Positions 42,457-49,899 of a stretch of 49,899 bases of DNA are shown in pieces; the stretch's first letter is position 1, and each line of letters opens with the position of its first letter. Source of the DNA: Nocardioidaceae bacterium (GTDB taxonomy: Bacteria > Actinomycetota > Actinomycetes > Propionibacteriales > Nocardioidaceae). The translations under genes and the position numbers were made by a program. The notes beneath the pieces are model-generated. The model was not told the origin of the DNA. It did no database searches and saw only the letters and a list, made by a program, of their open reading frames with translations. The DNA is taken from NCBI GenBank assembly GCA_030655315.1, contig JAURVT010000053.1, positions 35,917 through 85,815 on the forward strand, given 5' to 3'.

Positions 42457-43256
42457 CGACCGACGACCTCGTGGCGCTGCGCCCGGTGACCCCGATGGGG
42501 ATCCTGGCGCAGCGCCTGGACGACCTCTGCGGCCGGCTCGACGGCGTCGACGGCGTCGACGCGAGGTTGCAGGACGAGCTCCGGCAGGTCCGCGACCTCG
42601 CCGTCGGCCTCGACCCCTACGTTGAGGAGCACACGACGGGCGAGTCGCCGGCCCTGGCACGCCTGGCCCAGCGGACCCGGTCGGCGGACTGGGCGGGCAC
42701 CCTCGAGGCCGAGATGCTGTCCGGACACGTCGAGGGGCAGTTCCTGTCGTTCCTGGTCCGCGCCACGCGGGCCCGACGGGTGCTCGAGGTCGGCATGTTC
42801 ACCGGGTACTCGGCGCTCGCCATGGCCGAGGCCCTGCCCGAGGACGGGCACCTCGTCGCCTGCGAGGTCGACCAGCGGGCGGCCGCCATCGCTCGCGAGG
42901 CCTTCGACGCCTCGCCGGCCGGCGCCTCCATCGAGGTGCTGGTCGGTCCGGCGAGCGAGTCGCTGCGCGCGCTCTCGATCGTCGGCGAGCAGTTCGACCT
43001 GGTCTTCGTCGACGCCGACAAGGCCGGGTACGCCGACTACCTCGACGCCCTGCTCGACCGCGACCTCCTCGCCGAGGGCGCCGTGGTGTGCGTCGACAAC
43101 ACCCTGCTGCAGGGCGAGCCCTGGGCCTCGGTGTCGCCCACGACCAACGGTGCTGCGATCGCGGCGTTCAACGCGCGCGTGGCGGCCGACGACCGGCTCG
43201 AGCAGGTGCTGCTGCCCCTGCGCGACGGCGTGACGCTGATCCGGAGGGTCGGGTGA
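42453..43256 (+). CDS. mysB: O-methyltransferase of MAA biosynthesis (MysB)
   Basis: A 267-residue class I SAM-dependent O-methyltransferase (caffeoyl-CoA type) predicted to methylate desmethyl-4-deoxygadusol to 4-deoxygadusol. Characteristic strings are [31 protein letters not shown], the SAM site [30 protein letters not shown] and the end [15 protein letters not shown]. The GTG start overlaps the cyclase stop (GTGA). Length and neighbourhood match known MysB proteins. Confidence 0.9.
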   Translation: MTTDDLVALRPVTPMGILAQRLDDLCGRLDGVDGVDARLQDELRQVRDLAVGLDPYVEEHTTGESPALARLAQRTRSADWAGTLEAEMLSGHVEGQFLSFLVRATRARRVLEVGMFTGYSALAMAEALPEDGHLVACEVDQRAAAIAREAFDASPAGASIEVLVGPASESLRALSIVGEQFDLVFVDADKAGYADYLDALLDRDLLAEGAVVCVDNTLLQGEPWASVSPTTNGAAIAAFNARVAADDRLEQVLLPLRDGVTLIRRVG

Positions 43257-44683
43257 GCGGGGCTTCGAGGCTCGCAGGCTCGCACCTCAGCCGCCGCACG
43301 TCGGCTGAGGTGCGAGGAGCGCTAGCGACGACCCGCCACGCGTCGGCTGAGGTGCGAGGAGCGCTAGCGACGAGCCTCGAAGCCACCGCGGCGCGCGCCA
43401 GGTCGCTCGCCGCGATCGCGCTGCTCGAGGCGACGCTGCCGCTCAACCTGCTGCTCGTCGGGGCGGCGGTGCTGCGGCGGGGGCCGCGGCCCAACGTGCC
43501 GGCGGGCGAGCGTCGTACCGTCCTGGTCAGCGGGGCCAAGATGACCAAGGCCCTGGTCCTGGCCCGCCTCTTCCACGCGGCCGGCCACCGCGTCGTGCTG
43601 GTCGAGACCGCGCGCTACCGGCTCACCGCGCACCGCTTCTCCCACGCCGTCGACGCGTTCCACGTCGTGCCCGACCCCACGTCGCCCGACTACGCCGACG
43701 CGATCCTGCGGATCGTGAAGGAGGAGGGCGTCGACGTCTGGGTGCCGGTGTCGAGCCCCGCGTCGAGCCTCCCCGAGGCGCAGGCCGCCGAGCTCCTCGA
43801 CGGCCACTGCGAGGTCGTCCACCTCGACACCGACACCCTGCGCCGCGTCGACGACAAGCACGCTTTCGCCGAGATGGCCGCGGCGATTGGCCTGCCGGTG
43901 CCCGCCACCCACCGCGTCACCGATCCCCAGCAGGTGCTGGACTTCGACTTCGCCGCGCACCCCGGGCCGTGGGTGCTCAAGAGCATCCCCTACGACCCGG
44001 TGCGGCGCCTCGACCTCACCCCGCTTCCCCGCCCCACCGCCGCGGAGACCGCGGCGTTCGTGCGCGACCTGCCGATCTCGGCCGACCAGCCGTGGATCCT
44101 CCAGGAGCTGCTCGAGGGCGTCGAGTGGTGCACCCACGGCACCGCCCGCGACGGGCGTGTCCAGGTCTGGGCGTGCTGCCGGTCCTCGGCCTGGCAGCTG
44201 ACCTACGAGCAGGTCGAGCATCCCGCGATCCGCGCCTGGGTCGAGCGGTTCGTGGCGGCGTACGGCCTGACCGGGCAGGTGTCGTTCGACTTCATGGAGG
44301 ACGCCGACGGCGTGGTGCGCGCGATCGAGTGCAACCCGCGCACCCACTCGGCGATCACGCTGCTGGCCGGTCGGACCGACGTGGCTGCGGCCTACCTCGA
44401 TGACGGCGCCGCGCCGGTCGAGCCAGCGGTCGGCGGGCGCCCGACGTACTGGCTGCACCACGAGCTCTGGCAGGCCCTCCGCCACCCCTCGACCGCCCCC
44501 GGGCGGCTGCGGACGATCGCACGCGGCACCGAGGCCGTGCTCGACGGGCACGACCCCCTCCCGTTCCTCGCGCTGCACCACGTGCACCTGCCGTCGCTCC
44601 TGCTGCAGAACCTGCGCGCCGGCCGCCCCTGGCTCAAGGTCGACGTCAACATCGGCAAGCTCGTCGAGCCGGCGGGCGACTGA
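43253..44683 (+). CDS. mysC: ATP-grasp ligase, 4-deoxygadusol-glycine ligase type (MysC)
   Basis: A 476-residue ATP-grasp enzyme predicted to join glycine to 4-deoxygadusol, giving mycosporine-glycine. After a short hydrophobic segment (52-73) come SGAKMTKALVLARLFH (93-108), ATP-binding Lys243 in WVLKSIPYD and the metal-binding IECNPRTHSAI (348-358). The ending, VDVNIGKLVEPAGD, closely matches MysC proteins. GTG at 43253 overlaps the mysB stop. Residues about 3-44 are encoded by a repeat element (43261-43384) that inserts SAEVRGALAT twice. The catalytic core is unaffected. Confidence 0.9.
   Translation: MSGASRLAGSHLSRRTSAEVRGALATTRHASAEVRGALATSLEATAARARSLAAIALLEATLPLNLLLVGAAVLRRGPRPNVPAGERRTVLVSGAKMTKALVLARLFHAAGHRVVLVETARYRLTAHRFSHAVDAFHVVPDPTSPDYADAILRIVKEEGVDVWVPVSSPASSLPEAQAAELLDGHCEVVHLDTDTLRRVDDKHAFAEMAAAIGLPVPATHRVTDPQQVLDFDFAAHPGPWVLKSIPYDPVRRLDLTPLPRPTAAETAAFVRDLPISADQPWILQELLEGVEWCTHGTARDGRVQVWACCRSSAWQLTYEQVEHPAIRAWVERFVAAYGLTGQVSFDFMEDADGVVRAIECNPRTHSAITLLAGRTDVAAAYLDDGAAPVEPAVGGRPTYWLHHELWQALRHPSTAPGRLRTIARGTEAVLDGHDPLPFLALHHVHLPSLLLQNLRAGRPWLKVDVNIGKLVEPAGD
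43261..43384. repeat. REP/MITE-like element inside the mysC reading frame
   Basis: The element is bounded by a perfect 14-bp terminal inverted repeat (GGCTTCGAGGCTCG, 43261-43274; CGAGCCTCGAAGCC, 43371-43384). It contains an internal 12-bp inverted repeat (43282-43293 / 43302-43313) and a 33-bp direct repeat (43299-43331 and 43341-43373). The repeat period is 42 nt, a multiple of three, so translation stays in frame. Confidence 0.8.
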
Positions 44684-44684
44684 C

Positions 44685-45713
44685 GTGCGCTACCTCCACC
44701 TGACCGGCTCTGCCGTCGACCCGCTGCTCGACGACGTCTCGCGGCTCTATGCCCGCGGCTGCCTCGACGCGGTCGGCGCCGCCACCGACGAGGGCGAGCA
44801 CGTCGTCGCGCACGTGTCGCCGGGCGGCTCCTGGCGGTTCCCGGACTGCCTCGACGACGGTTGCCTCGAGGCCGCACCGGCCCTGTCGCTGGCCGAGGCT
44901 GTCACGCACCTCGCAGCCCTCCACGTCGACGTCGCGCTGCCGCAGATGTTCTGCCGGCCGGGCATGACGACCTACCGCGGGCTGCTCGACCTGCTCGAGG
45001 TCCCCTACGTCGGCAACCGGCCCGAGGTGATGGCGCTCGGGGCCGACAAGCCCCGCGCCTCGGCGGTCGTCGCCGCGGCCGGCGTCGCCGTGCCCGACTC
45101 GCAGGTCGTCCGGCCCGGTGACCCGCTGCTCCTCGCCCTGCCCGTCGTGGTCAAGCCCGCCGACGCCGACAACTCGCTCGGCGTCACGCTGGTCCGTGAC
45201 GCGGCGGCCTACGACGACGCGGTGCGGTCGGCCGCCGAGCACTCCGAGCGCGTGCTCGTCGAGACCTACGTGGAGCTCGGGCGCGAGGTGCGCTGCGGCG
45301 TCGTCGACCTCGGCGACGGGCTGGTCTGTCTGCCGCTCGAGGAGTACGCCGTCGACACGGCCACCAAACCGGTGCGCGACCACGCCGACAAGCTGGCCCG
45401 CGACGACGAGGGCGGGCTCGGTCTCGTCGCCAAGGACGCCGCGCACGCCTGGATCGTCGACCCGTCCGACCCGGTCACCACGCCGGTGCAGGCGGCGGCG
45501 CTGCTGGCCTACGAGGCGCTCGGCTGCCGGCACCACGGGCTGTTCGACTTCCGGGTCGACCCCGCGGGGACGCCGTACTTCCTCGAGGCGTCGCTCTACT
45601 GCTCGTTCGCCCCGACCTCGGTGGTCGTGGTGATGGCCGAGGCCGCGGGGATCCCGCTGGCCGAGCTCCTGCGCGCCTCGGTGGCGCGCGCGACCGCCCA
45701 GGAGGCGCTGTGA
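44685..45713 (+). CDS. mysD: D-Ala-D-Ala ligase-like ATP-grasp enzyme (MysD)
   Basis: A 342-residue ligase predicted to add a second amino acid (serine, threonine or other) to mycosporine-glycine, forming an imino-MAA such as shinorine or porphyra-334. Motifs are LHLTGSAVD at the start, PQMFCRPGMTTYRGLLD (86-102), ATP-binding VVVKPADADNSLGV (144-157), VELGREVRCGV and metal-binding Asp288 and Glu301 (LFDFRVD, EASLYCSFAP). GTG at 44685 begins one nucleotide after the mysC stop. The amino acid accepted cannot be told from the sequence. Confidence 0.9.
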   Translation: MRYLHLTGSAVDPLLDDVSRLYARGCLDAVGAATDEGEHVVAHVSPGGSWRFPDCLDDGCLEAAPALSLAEAVTHLAALHVDVALPQMFCRPGMTTYRGLLDLLEVPYVGNRPEVMALGADKPRASAVVAAAGVAVPDSQVVRPGDPLLLALPVVVKPADADNSLGVTLVRDAAAYDDAVRSAAEHSERVLVETYVELGREVRCGVVDLGDGLVCLPLEEYAVDTATKPVRDHADKLARDDEGGLGLVAKDAAHAWIVDPSDPVTTPVQAAALLAYEALGCRHHGLFDFRVDPAGTPYFLEASLYCSFAPTSVVVVMAEAAGIPLAELLRASVARATAQEAL

Positions 45714-46507
45714 CGACCCACCCGACCGACGTGCGGACCGACGTGCTCGACCCGATCGGCGTCCGCGTGACCGGCGCCCAGGTCGCCGACGACCCGACCG
45801 CGCTCGTCCCCGTGCTGCGCGAGCTGCTCGCCGAGCACGGCGTCGCGGTGCTGCCCGGCCAGACGCTCGACGACCCCGCGTTCCTCGCGTTCCTGCAGGG
45901 CTTCGGTGACCTGACCTTCACCGCGGGCGAGGCTCCGCTCGAGGGGTTCGCCGACCTCAACGTCATCAGCAACGTCGGCCGCTGGGGCACGGAGTCGCCG
46001 CCCAAGAGCTCGTTCCACGTCGACACCAGCTATGTCAGCACTCCGCCGGCCTACACGGCGCTGCGTGCGGTCACCGTGCCCGAGCACGGCGGCGCGACGC
46101 AGTTCACCAACCAGTACCGCGCCGCCGAGACCCTGCCCGACGACCTGCGCCGCCGGGTCGAGGGCCGCACGATCACCCACGTCGTCACCGGTGTCGACCC
46201 CGACGGCGGCGAGACCGAGGCCGCGCACCCGATCCTGCGGCCGCACCCCGTCACCGGGCGGGTCTCGCTCTACCTGACGACGCCTGCGCGGTGCGCCTCG
46301 GTGAGCGGGCTCGACCAGGCCGAGGGCGACGAGCTCGTCACGCTGCTCTTCGAGCACTCGACACGCCCCGGCAACACCTACGACCACGCGTGGGCCCAGG
46401 ATGACCTGGTGATCTGGGACAACGCCTGCGTGCTGCACCGCGCCGACCACGCCGGGGTCCTCGGCGACCGGGTGATGCACCGCGGGATGGTCGCGGCCTA
46501 CGCGTGA
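45710..46507 (+). CDS. TauD/TfdA-type Fe(II)/2-oxoglutarate dioxygenase in the MAA operon
   Basis: A 265-residue dioxygenase with the facial triad His103-x-Asp105 (SSFHVDTSY) and His243 (VLHRADH). The 2-oxoglutarate ligand is probably Arg254, 11 residues after His243, with Thr130 in GGATQF. It has the TauD layout, not that of the phytanoyl-CoA-type MysH that makes palythine. GTG overlaps the mysD stop (GTGA). It should hydroxylate or oxidatively cleave an MAA side chain. The whole active site is present. The alternative of a TauD-like sulfonate function is unlikely given its place in the operon. Confidence 0.85.
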   Translation: MTTHPTDVRTDVLDPIGVRVTGAQVADDPTALVPVLRELLAEHGVAVLPGQTLDDPAFLAFLQGFGDLTFTAGEAPLEGFADLNVISNVGRWGTESPPKSSFHVDTSYVSTPPAYTALRAVTVPEHGGATQFTNQYRAAETLPDDLRRRVEGRTITHVVTGVDPDGGETEAAHPILRPHPVTGRVSLYLTTPARCASVSGLDQAEGDELVTLLFEHSTRPGNTYDHAWAQDDLVIWDNACVLHRADHAGVLGDRVMHRGMVAAYA

Positions 46508-47547
46508 GCGGGCAGCACTCTCTCGAGCGGACCCACCGCACCGGCGCTCGGGCCGCTCCGGTCGCCGCCGGCTCGGTCAGCACGACGCCGCTCCACCTGG
46601 TGCTCGGCGACCCGCGGCACGGGGTCGCGCTGTTCGCCGCCCAGGTGGCCGAGGCGTGCGGCGCGCGGGTCGTCGACGACCCGGCCGTGGCGGCGGCCCA
46701 CGGCGGACCCGTCCACCTGCACCTGACCGACCGGCTCCTCGGGGCCACGCCGGCCGAGGCGGCGACCGAGGTCGAGCACCTCGCCCGGGCCGTGCCGCTC
46801 ACCGTGACCCTGCACGACGTGCCGCAGCCGACCGACGGACCGGTGTTCGCCGCCCGCGCGGCGGCGTACGCCCGGATCATCAGGGCCGTCCGCGGCTGGG
46901 CGACCAGCTCGGAGCACGAGCGCACCCTGCTCCGGCGGTGGTGCGACCCCCACGCGTCCGGGGTCGTGGTGCCGCTGCCCGTGATGCGCTCGGCCGGGCC
47001 GGGCGCGGCGGCCACCGATCCCGCGCCGGTGCTCGGGATCTTCGGGTTCGTCTACCCCGGCAAGGGACACCGCCAGGTCGTGCGCGCGGCCGCCGCGCTG
47101 CGCCGCGCGGGCACCCCGGCACGGGTCCTGGTCGTCGGGGGAGCGGCCCGCGGGCACGCCGACGAGGTCGAGGACCTGCTCCGGCTCGGTGACGCGCGTG
47201 GCGTGCCGGTCGACGTCACCGGTCACCTCGCCGACGACCAGGTCGCTGCTGCACTGCGGCGCGTGGCCGTGCCGGTCGTCGCGCACCGCAACGTGTCGGC
47301 CTCGGGCAGCCTCAACTCGTGGCTCGCCGCCGGGCGTCGGCCGCTGGTCCGCGACGGCGCCTACGCGCGCGAGATGGCCGCGCTGCGCGAGGGCACCGTG
47401 ACGCTGTTCCGCGACGACACCCTCGCCGACCGGGTCGCCGACGCCCTGCGGCGTCCGGCGTCGACCTGGATCGCTCCCACGACCGACCTGCGTCCGCAGC
47501 TGTCCGACACCGCCCGCGCCTACCTCGCCTGGTGGGGTTCTGCGTGA
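46504..47547 (+). CDS. GT-B type glycosyltransferase (GT4-like) in the MAA operon
   Basis: A 347-residue protein with two Rossmann-like halves. The C-terminal donor domain has GIFGFVYPGKGHRQVVRA, RVLVVGGAARG and ASGSLNSWLAAGRRPLV, while the N-terminus is divergent and alanine-rich. The classical E-x7-E donor motif is not clear, so the sugar donor is uncertain. GTG at 46504 overlaps the dioxygenase stop (GTGA) and its own stop overlaps the next gene. It may glycosylate the MAA, or build a glycan with the next two genes. Confidence 0.75.
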   Translation: MSGQHSLERTHRTGARAAPVAAGSVSTTPLHLVLGDPRHGVALFAAQVAEACGARVVDDPAVAAAHGGPVHLHLTDRLLGATPAEAATEVEHLARAVPLTVTLHDVPQPTDGPVFAARAAAYARIIRAVRGWATSSEHERTLLRRWCDPHASGVVVPLPVMRSAGPGAAATDPAPVLGIFGFVYPGKGHRQVVRAAAALRRAGTPARVLVVGGAARGHADEVEDLLRLGDARGVPVDVTGHLADDQVAAALRRVAVPVVAHRNVSASGSLNSWLAAGRRPLVRDGAYAREMAALREGTVTLFRDDTLADRVADALRRPASTWIAPTTDLRPQLSDTARAYLAWWGSA

Positions 47548-48764
47548 GACCGCCCTGGGGCGGCACCGTGGCGGGCAACCGCTGGGACCTCGCCGGGCCC
47601 CCGGCGGACGGCCTGCGGGTGTCGGTCGTGGTCAGTCACTACGAGCAGCCCGAGCAGCTCGCGCGCACCCTGGCGGCCCTGGCCGGGCAGACGCGTCCGC
47701 CCGACGAGGTCGTCGTGACCGACGACGGGTCGGCGGAGCCGCCGGTGGTGCCGACCGGGGTGCGCGTCGTACGGCAGGAGGACCGGGGGTTCCGCGTCGC
47801 CGCCGCCCGCAACCGCGGGGTCGAGGCGACGACGGGTGACCTCCTCGTCCTGCTCGACGCCGACACCACGCCGGAGCCCGGCTGCGTGGCCGCGCTGGTC
47901 GACCTGCCGTCGCGGCTGCCCGAGTGCCTCGTCGTGGGACGTCGCAGGCACGCCGACTTCACCGCTGGTGGGCGGCGTGAGCTGCCCGAGCCCGAGTGGC
48001 TGGCGTCGGCGTATGGCTCGACCGGCGACCTGCTGCACGCCGACGACACCAGCCACCGCTTCGTGATCGGCGCGGTGCTCGGCTGCTCGCGCTGGTGGTG
48101 GGACGAGCTCGGCGGCTGCGACGAGACGTTCACCGAGTACGGCGGCGAGGACTGGGACCTCGCCCACCGCTCCTGGCGCGCCGGCGGCCTCCTCGCGCAC
48201 CGCCCGGACGCCGTCGCGTGGCACGACGGGCCGGACGCTGCGGGTCGCGGTCAGCAGGACGCGGCGGTGCTCGGCGAGACGGTCGCCATCGCCGACCGGA
48301 TCGCCGTGCCCGGCACCGGCTGGCGCGGCCTGCTGCGCGGACCTGCCGACGTCGTCGTGACCTGCGCGGCGCGGATGTCGCCGACCGAGCTCGTGGTGAC
48401 CGTCGACAGCCTGCTGGCCGCGGTGCCGACGGCGCGGGTGGTGCTGTCGGCCGAGCAGTCCTCGTTGGTCGGCCCCGATGCGCGCGTGGCCGGCTCCGTG
48501 CCGGAGGGGGCGCGGCTGCTGGTCGACCTGGAGCGTGGCGTCGTCGGTGACGCCGGTGCGTGGTCGTCCGCGCTCTCGTCGTTGGCGGGGCGTGGCTCGC
48601 GGCACCTTGGGGTCGGGACGCTCACCGACCTGCGGCTGGCCCGCCGGGCCGAGCGCTGGGACCGGCCCGACCTCGCTCCTCTCCACCCCGACGTCGACCG
48701 GTCGCTGACGCCGTGGGAGCCCCGGCACACGCTGGAGTCGTGGCTGGGTGGGTGGGCCCGGTGA
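47544..48764 (+). CDS. GT2-family glycosyltransferase with galactosyltransferase-type C-terminal motif
   Basis: A 406-residue GT-A fold enzyme. The N-terminal GT2 domain has SVVVSHYEQPEQLARTL, VVVTDDGS and the DxD-like LLDADTTPEPG. The acceptor-side motif GGCDETFTEYGGEDWDLAHR (about 190-209) is typical of Glyco_transf_7C/GT27-like domains. The C-terminal ~130 residues are a second, unassigned domain. The GTG start overlaps the upstream stop (GTGA). Donor and acceptor unknown; linkage to the MAA genes is by operon structure. Confidence 0.82.
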   Translation: MRPPWGGTVAGNRWDLAGPPADGLRVSVVVSHYEQPEQLARTLAALAGQTRPPDEVVVTDDGSAEPPVVPTGVRVVRQEDRGFRVAAARNRGVEATTGDLLVLLDADTTPEPGCVAALVDLPSRLPECLVVGRRRHADFTAGGRRELPEPEWLASAYGSTGDLLHADDTSHRFVIGAVLGCSRWWWDELGGCDETFTEYGGEDWDLAHRSWRAGGLLAHRPDAVAWHDGPDAAGRGQQDAAVLGETVAIADRIAVPGTGWRGLLRGPADVVVTCAARMSPTELVVTVDSLLAAVPTARVVLSAEQSSLVGPDARVAGSVPEGARLLVDLERGVVGDAGAWSSALSSLAGRGSRHLGVGTLTDLRLARRAERWDRPDLAPLHPDVDRSLTPWEPRHTLESWLGGWAR

Positions 48765-49615
48765 GCGCAGGGCCCGAGGACGACCTGCCCCTGCTCGTCG
48801 TCCTCGGCAACTGCCAGGCCGAGTCGCTGCGGCTGATGCTGGCCGGCGACGACCTGCGCACGGTGCGGGTGCCGCCGGTCTTCGAGCTGGCTCCGGCCGA
48901 CGTCGGGCCGCTCGCCGAGCTGCTGGCGCGCACCGACTACCTCGTCGCCCAGCCCGTCGGCGCCGACTACCGCGGCCTGCCCATCGGCACCGACCAGCTC
49001 GCCGCGCACCTGCCGCCGTCGGCGCGGACCGCGCTGGTGCCGTCCGTCCGCTACGCCGGCCTGCACCCCTACCACCTGCTGGTCCACCCGCCCGGCCTCG
49101 AGAAGCCGGATCCGCCGGTCGTGCCCTACCACGACGTCCGCACGGTCCTGGCCGCAGCGGGCCGCCCCGCCCTGCCGCCGCTCACCGCGGACGCGGTGCT
49201 AGCCGTCGCGGCGGCGTCGGTCGCCGAGCTCGACCGCCGCGAGCGCCGCCACGGGCTGGTGCCCGTCAGCGACCTGCTCGCCCGTCCCGTCGCCGACACC
49301 ATGCGCACGATCAACCACCCCGGCAACACCGTCCTCGAGCCCCTGGCCGCCCGGCTCCGCACCGCGCTCGGCCTGCCCGCCCGACCCCCCGGCGTACGAC
49401 GGCCGCTGCTGGACAACCTCCACGCCCCGCTCCTCCCCGAGGTCCTCGCCGCCCACGGCCTCGACGTGTCCCCGACGACCGCGTGGACCGTCGACGGGAC
49501 CACGGTCACCACCGAGGCCGTCACCGACGCCCACCTCGCCTGGTACGCCGACCGTCCCGACCTTCTCGCCGCCGCCCTTGACCGCGCCCTCCCGATCGCC
49601 GCCCTCCTCGGCTAG
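48761..49615 (+). CDS. WcbI-like polysaccharide biosynthesis protein, putative acyltransferase
   Basis: A 284-residue protein resembling WcbI, a capsule-biosynthesis protein for which CoA binding and acetyl transfer have been proposed. The N-terminal VVLGNCQAESLRLML and the late TINHPGNTVLEPL are the family hallmarks, with the Cys in GNCQAE conserved. GTG overlaps the GT2 stop (GTGA), making it the ninth and last gene of the operon. It could acylate the glycosylated product. The enzymatic reaction is not certain for the family. Confidence 0.75.
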   Translation: MSAGPEDDLPLLVVLGNCQAESLRLMLAGDDLRTVRVPPVFELAPADVGPLAELLARTDYLVAQPVGADYRGLPIGTDQLAAHLPPSARTALVPSVRYAGLHPYHLLVHPPGLEKPDPPVVPYHDVRTVLAAAGRPALPPLTADAVLAVAAASVAELDRRERRHGLVPVSDLLARPVADTMRTINHPGNTVLEPLAARLRTALGLPARPPGVRRPLLDNLHAPLLPEVLAAHGLDVSPTTAWTVDGTTVTTEAVTDAHLAWYADRPDLLAAALDRALPIAALLG

Positions 49616-49629
49616 CCGAGGCCCCTCCC

Positions 49630-49759
49630 CACGGTGGTCGAGCCGCGGGGACGGAGTCACCGCGTGTCGAGACCGCCGCAGGTGCAGGTCGACCTGGGTA
49701 CGTCGGTTGCGGGGGTCTCGACGCGAACTCGCCGGGGCTCGCCCGGCTCGACCACCGTG
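49630..49759. repeat. MITE/REP-like element, copy 1
   Basis: A 130-bp non-coding element with perfect 15-bp terminal inverted repeats (CACGGTGGTCGAGCC at 49630-49644 and GGCTCGACCACCGTG at 49745-49759) and a smaller internal inverted repeat around GTCGAGACC / GGTCTCGAC. It lies directly after the MAA operon and could end its transcription. Confidence 0.75.
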
Positions 49760-49771
49760 GAGGTTGACCCG

Positions 49772-49899
49772 CACGGTGGTCGAGCCGCGGGGACGGAGTC
49801 ACCGCGTGTCGAGACCGCCGCAGGTGCAGGTCGACTCGGGTACGTCGGTCGCGGGGGTCTCGAAGCGGGCTCGCCTGGGGCTCGCCCGGCTCGACCACC
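49772..49899. repeat. MITE/REP-like element, copy 2 (cut by the window end)
   Basis: A second, nearly identical copy in the same orientation, 12 nt after copy 1. It begins CACGGTGGTCGAGCC (49772-49786) and reaches GGCTCGACCACC at the last base of the window. Differences from copy 1 are a few substitutions, so duplication is recent or maintained. Confidence 0.75.

Noticed and set aside
43299-43373. Start of a CRISPR array
   Set aside because: Only two repeats, in frame inside a coding region, with terminal inverted repeats and no cas genes nearby.
49630-49899. CRISPR or tRNA cluster at the right edge
   Set aside because: Two long, nearly identical copies with terminal inverted repeats and no regular spacers; no tRNA cloverleaf or conserved loops.

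Overview
The window reads as high-GC actinobacterial DNA, most likely Nocardioidaceae (Nocardioides-like). The signs are a very G+C-rich backbone, frequent GTG/TTG starts, ATGA/GTGA stop-start overlaps, a VirS/MymA-type locus, a Nit1C-type nitrilase cluster and short intergenic elements with terminal inverted repeats. The genus is an inference from gene content.

1-17.7 kb is the right part of an integrative/conjugative-type island. A minus-strand block (4566 to 1) carries small hypothetical and membrane proteins, a TraG/VirD4/HerA-like coupling ATPase and the start of a replication-relaxation protein that runs off the left edge. The ATPase operon has a promoter with a perfect palindromic operator in its spacer. 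On the plus strand follows a defence-like operon of overlapping genes: hsdM, hsdS, hsdR, a YgjP-type metallopeptidase and a PHP-SMC-like ATPase of TrlF type. The last segment (15.5-17.7 kb) is strikingly AT-rich, encodes a membrane coiled-coil protein and lies between two related 85-residue HTH genes or remnants. Chromosomal sequence resumes at a strong hairpin near 17.7 kb.

17.8-24.0 kb holds housekeeping/stress genes on the plus strand: DUF1330, an epoxide hydrolase-like protein, two PPOX-type flavoproteins, an SRPBCC protein and a large MASE1-PAS-PAS-GGDEF-EAL cyclic-di-GMP protein.

24.1-33.8 kb is a minus-strand ten-gene Nit1C/MSMEG_0565-0572-type operon: amidohydrolase, MSMEG_0572, radical SAM MSMEG_0568, GNAT-AIR synthase MSMEG_0567, nitrilase, MSMEG_0570, flavoprotein MSMEG_0569, a second nitrilase paralogue that has lost two of three catalytic residues, glycosyltransferase MSMEG_0565 and an adenylate-forming ligase. 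A GlnR-like box lies just upstream.

33.9-40.3 kb holds an SNF2-type helicase, a 92-nt near-perfect palindrome, a CxxH glutaredoxin-like protein, a VirS-like AraC regulator, a MymA-like flavin monooxygenase and a Zn alcohol dehydrogenase.

40.5-49.6 kb is the most interesting part: a tightly coupled nine-gene operon. It contains a complete mycosporine-like amino acid (MAA, UV sunscreen) pathway: sugar-phosphate cyclase MysA, O-methyltransferase MysB, ATP-grasp MysC and D-Ala-D-Ala ligase-like MysD. A HAD protein without its nucleophile precedes it. A TauD-type dioxygenase, two glycosyltransferases and a WcbI-like protein follow without a break. This predicts an oxidised and glycosylated and/or acylated MAA that I cannot match to a described pathway. 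The window ends in tandem ~130-bp elements with 15-bp terminal inverted repeats.
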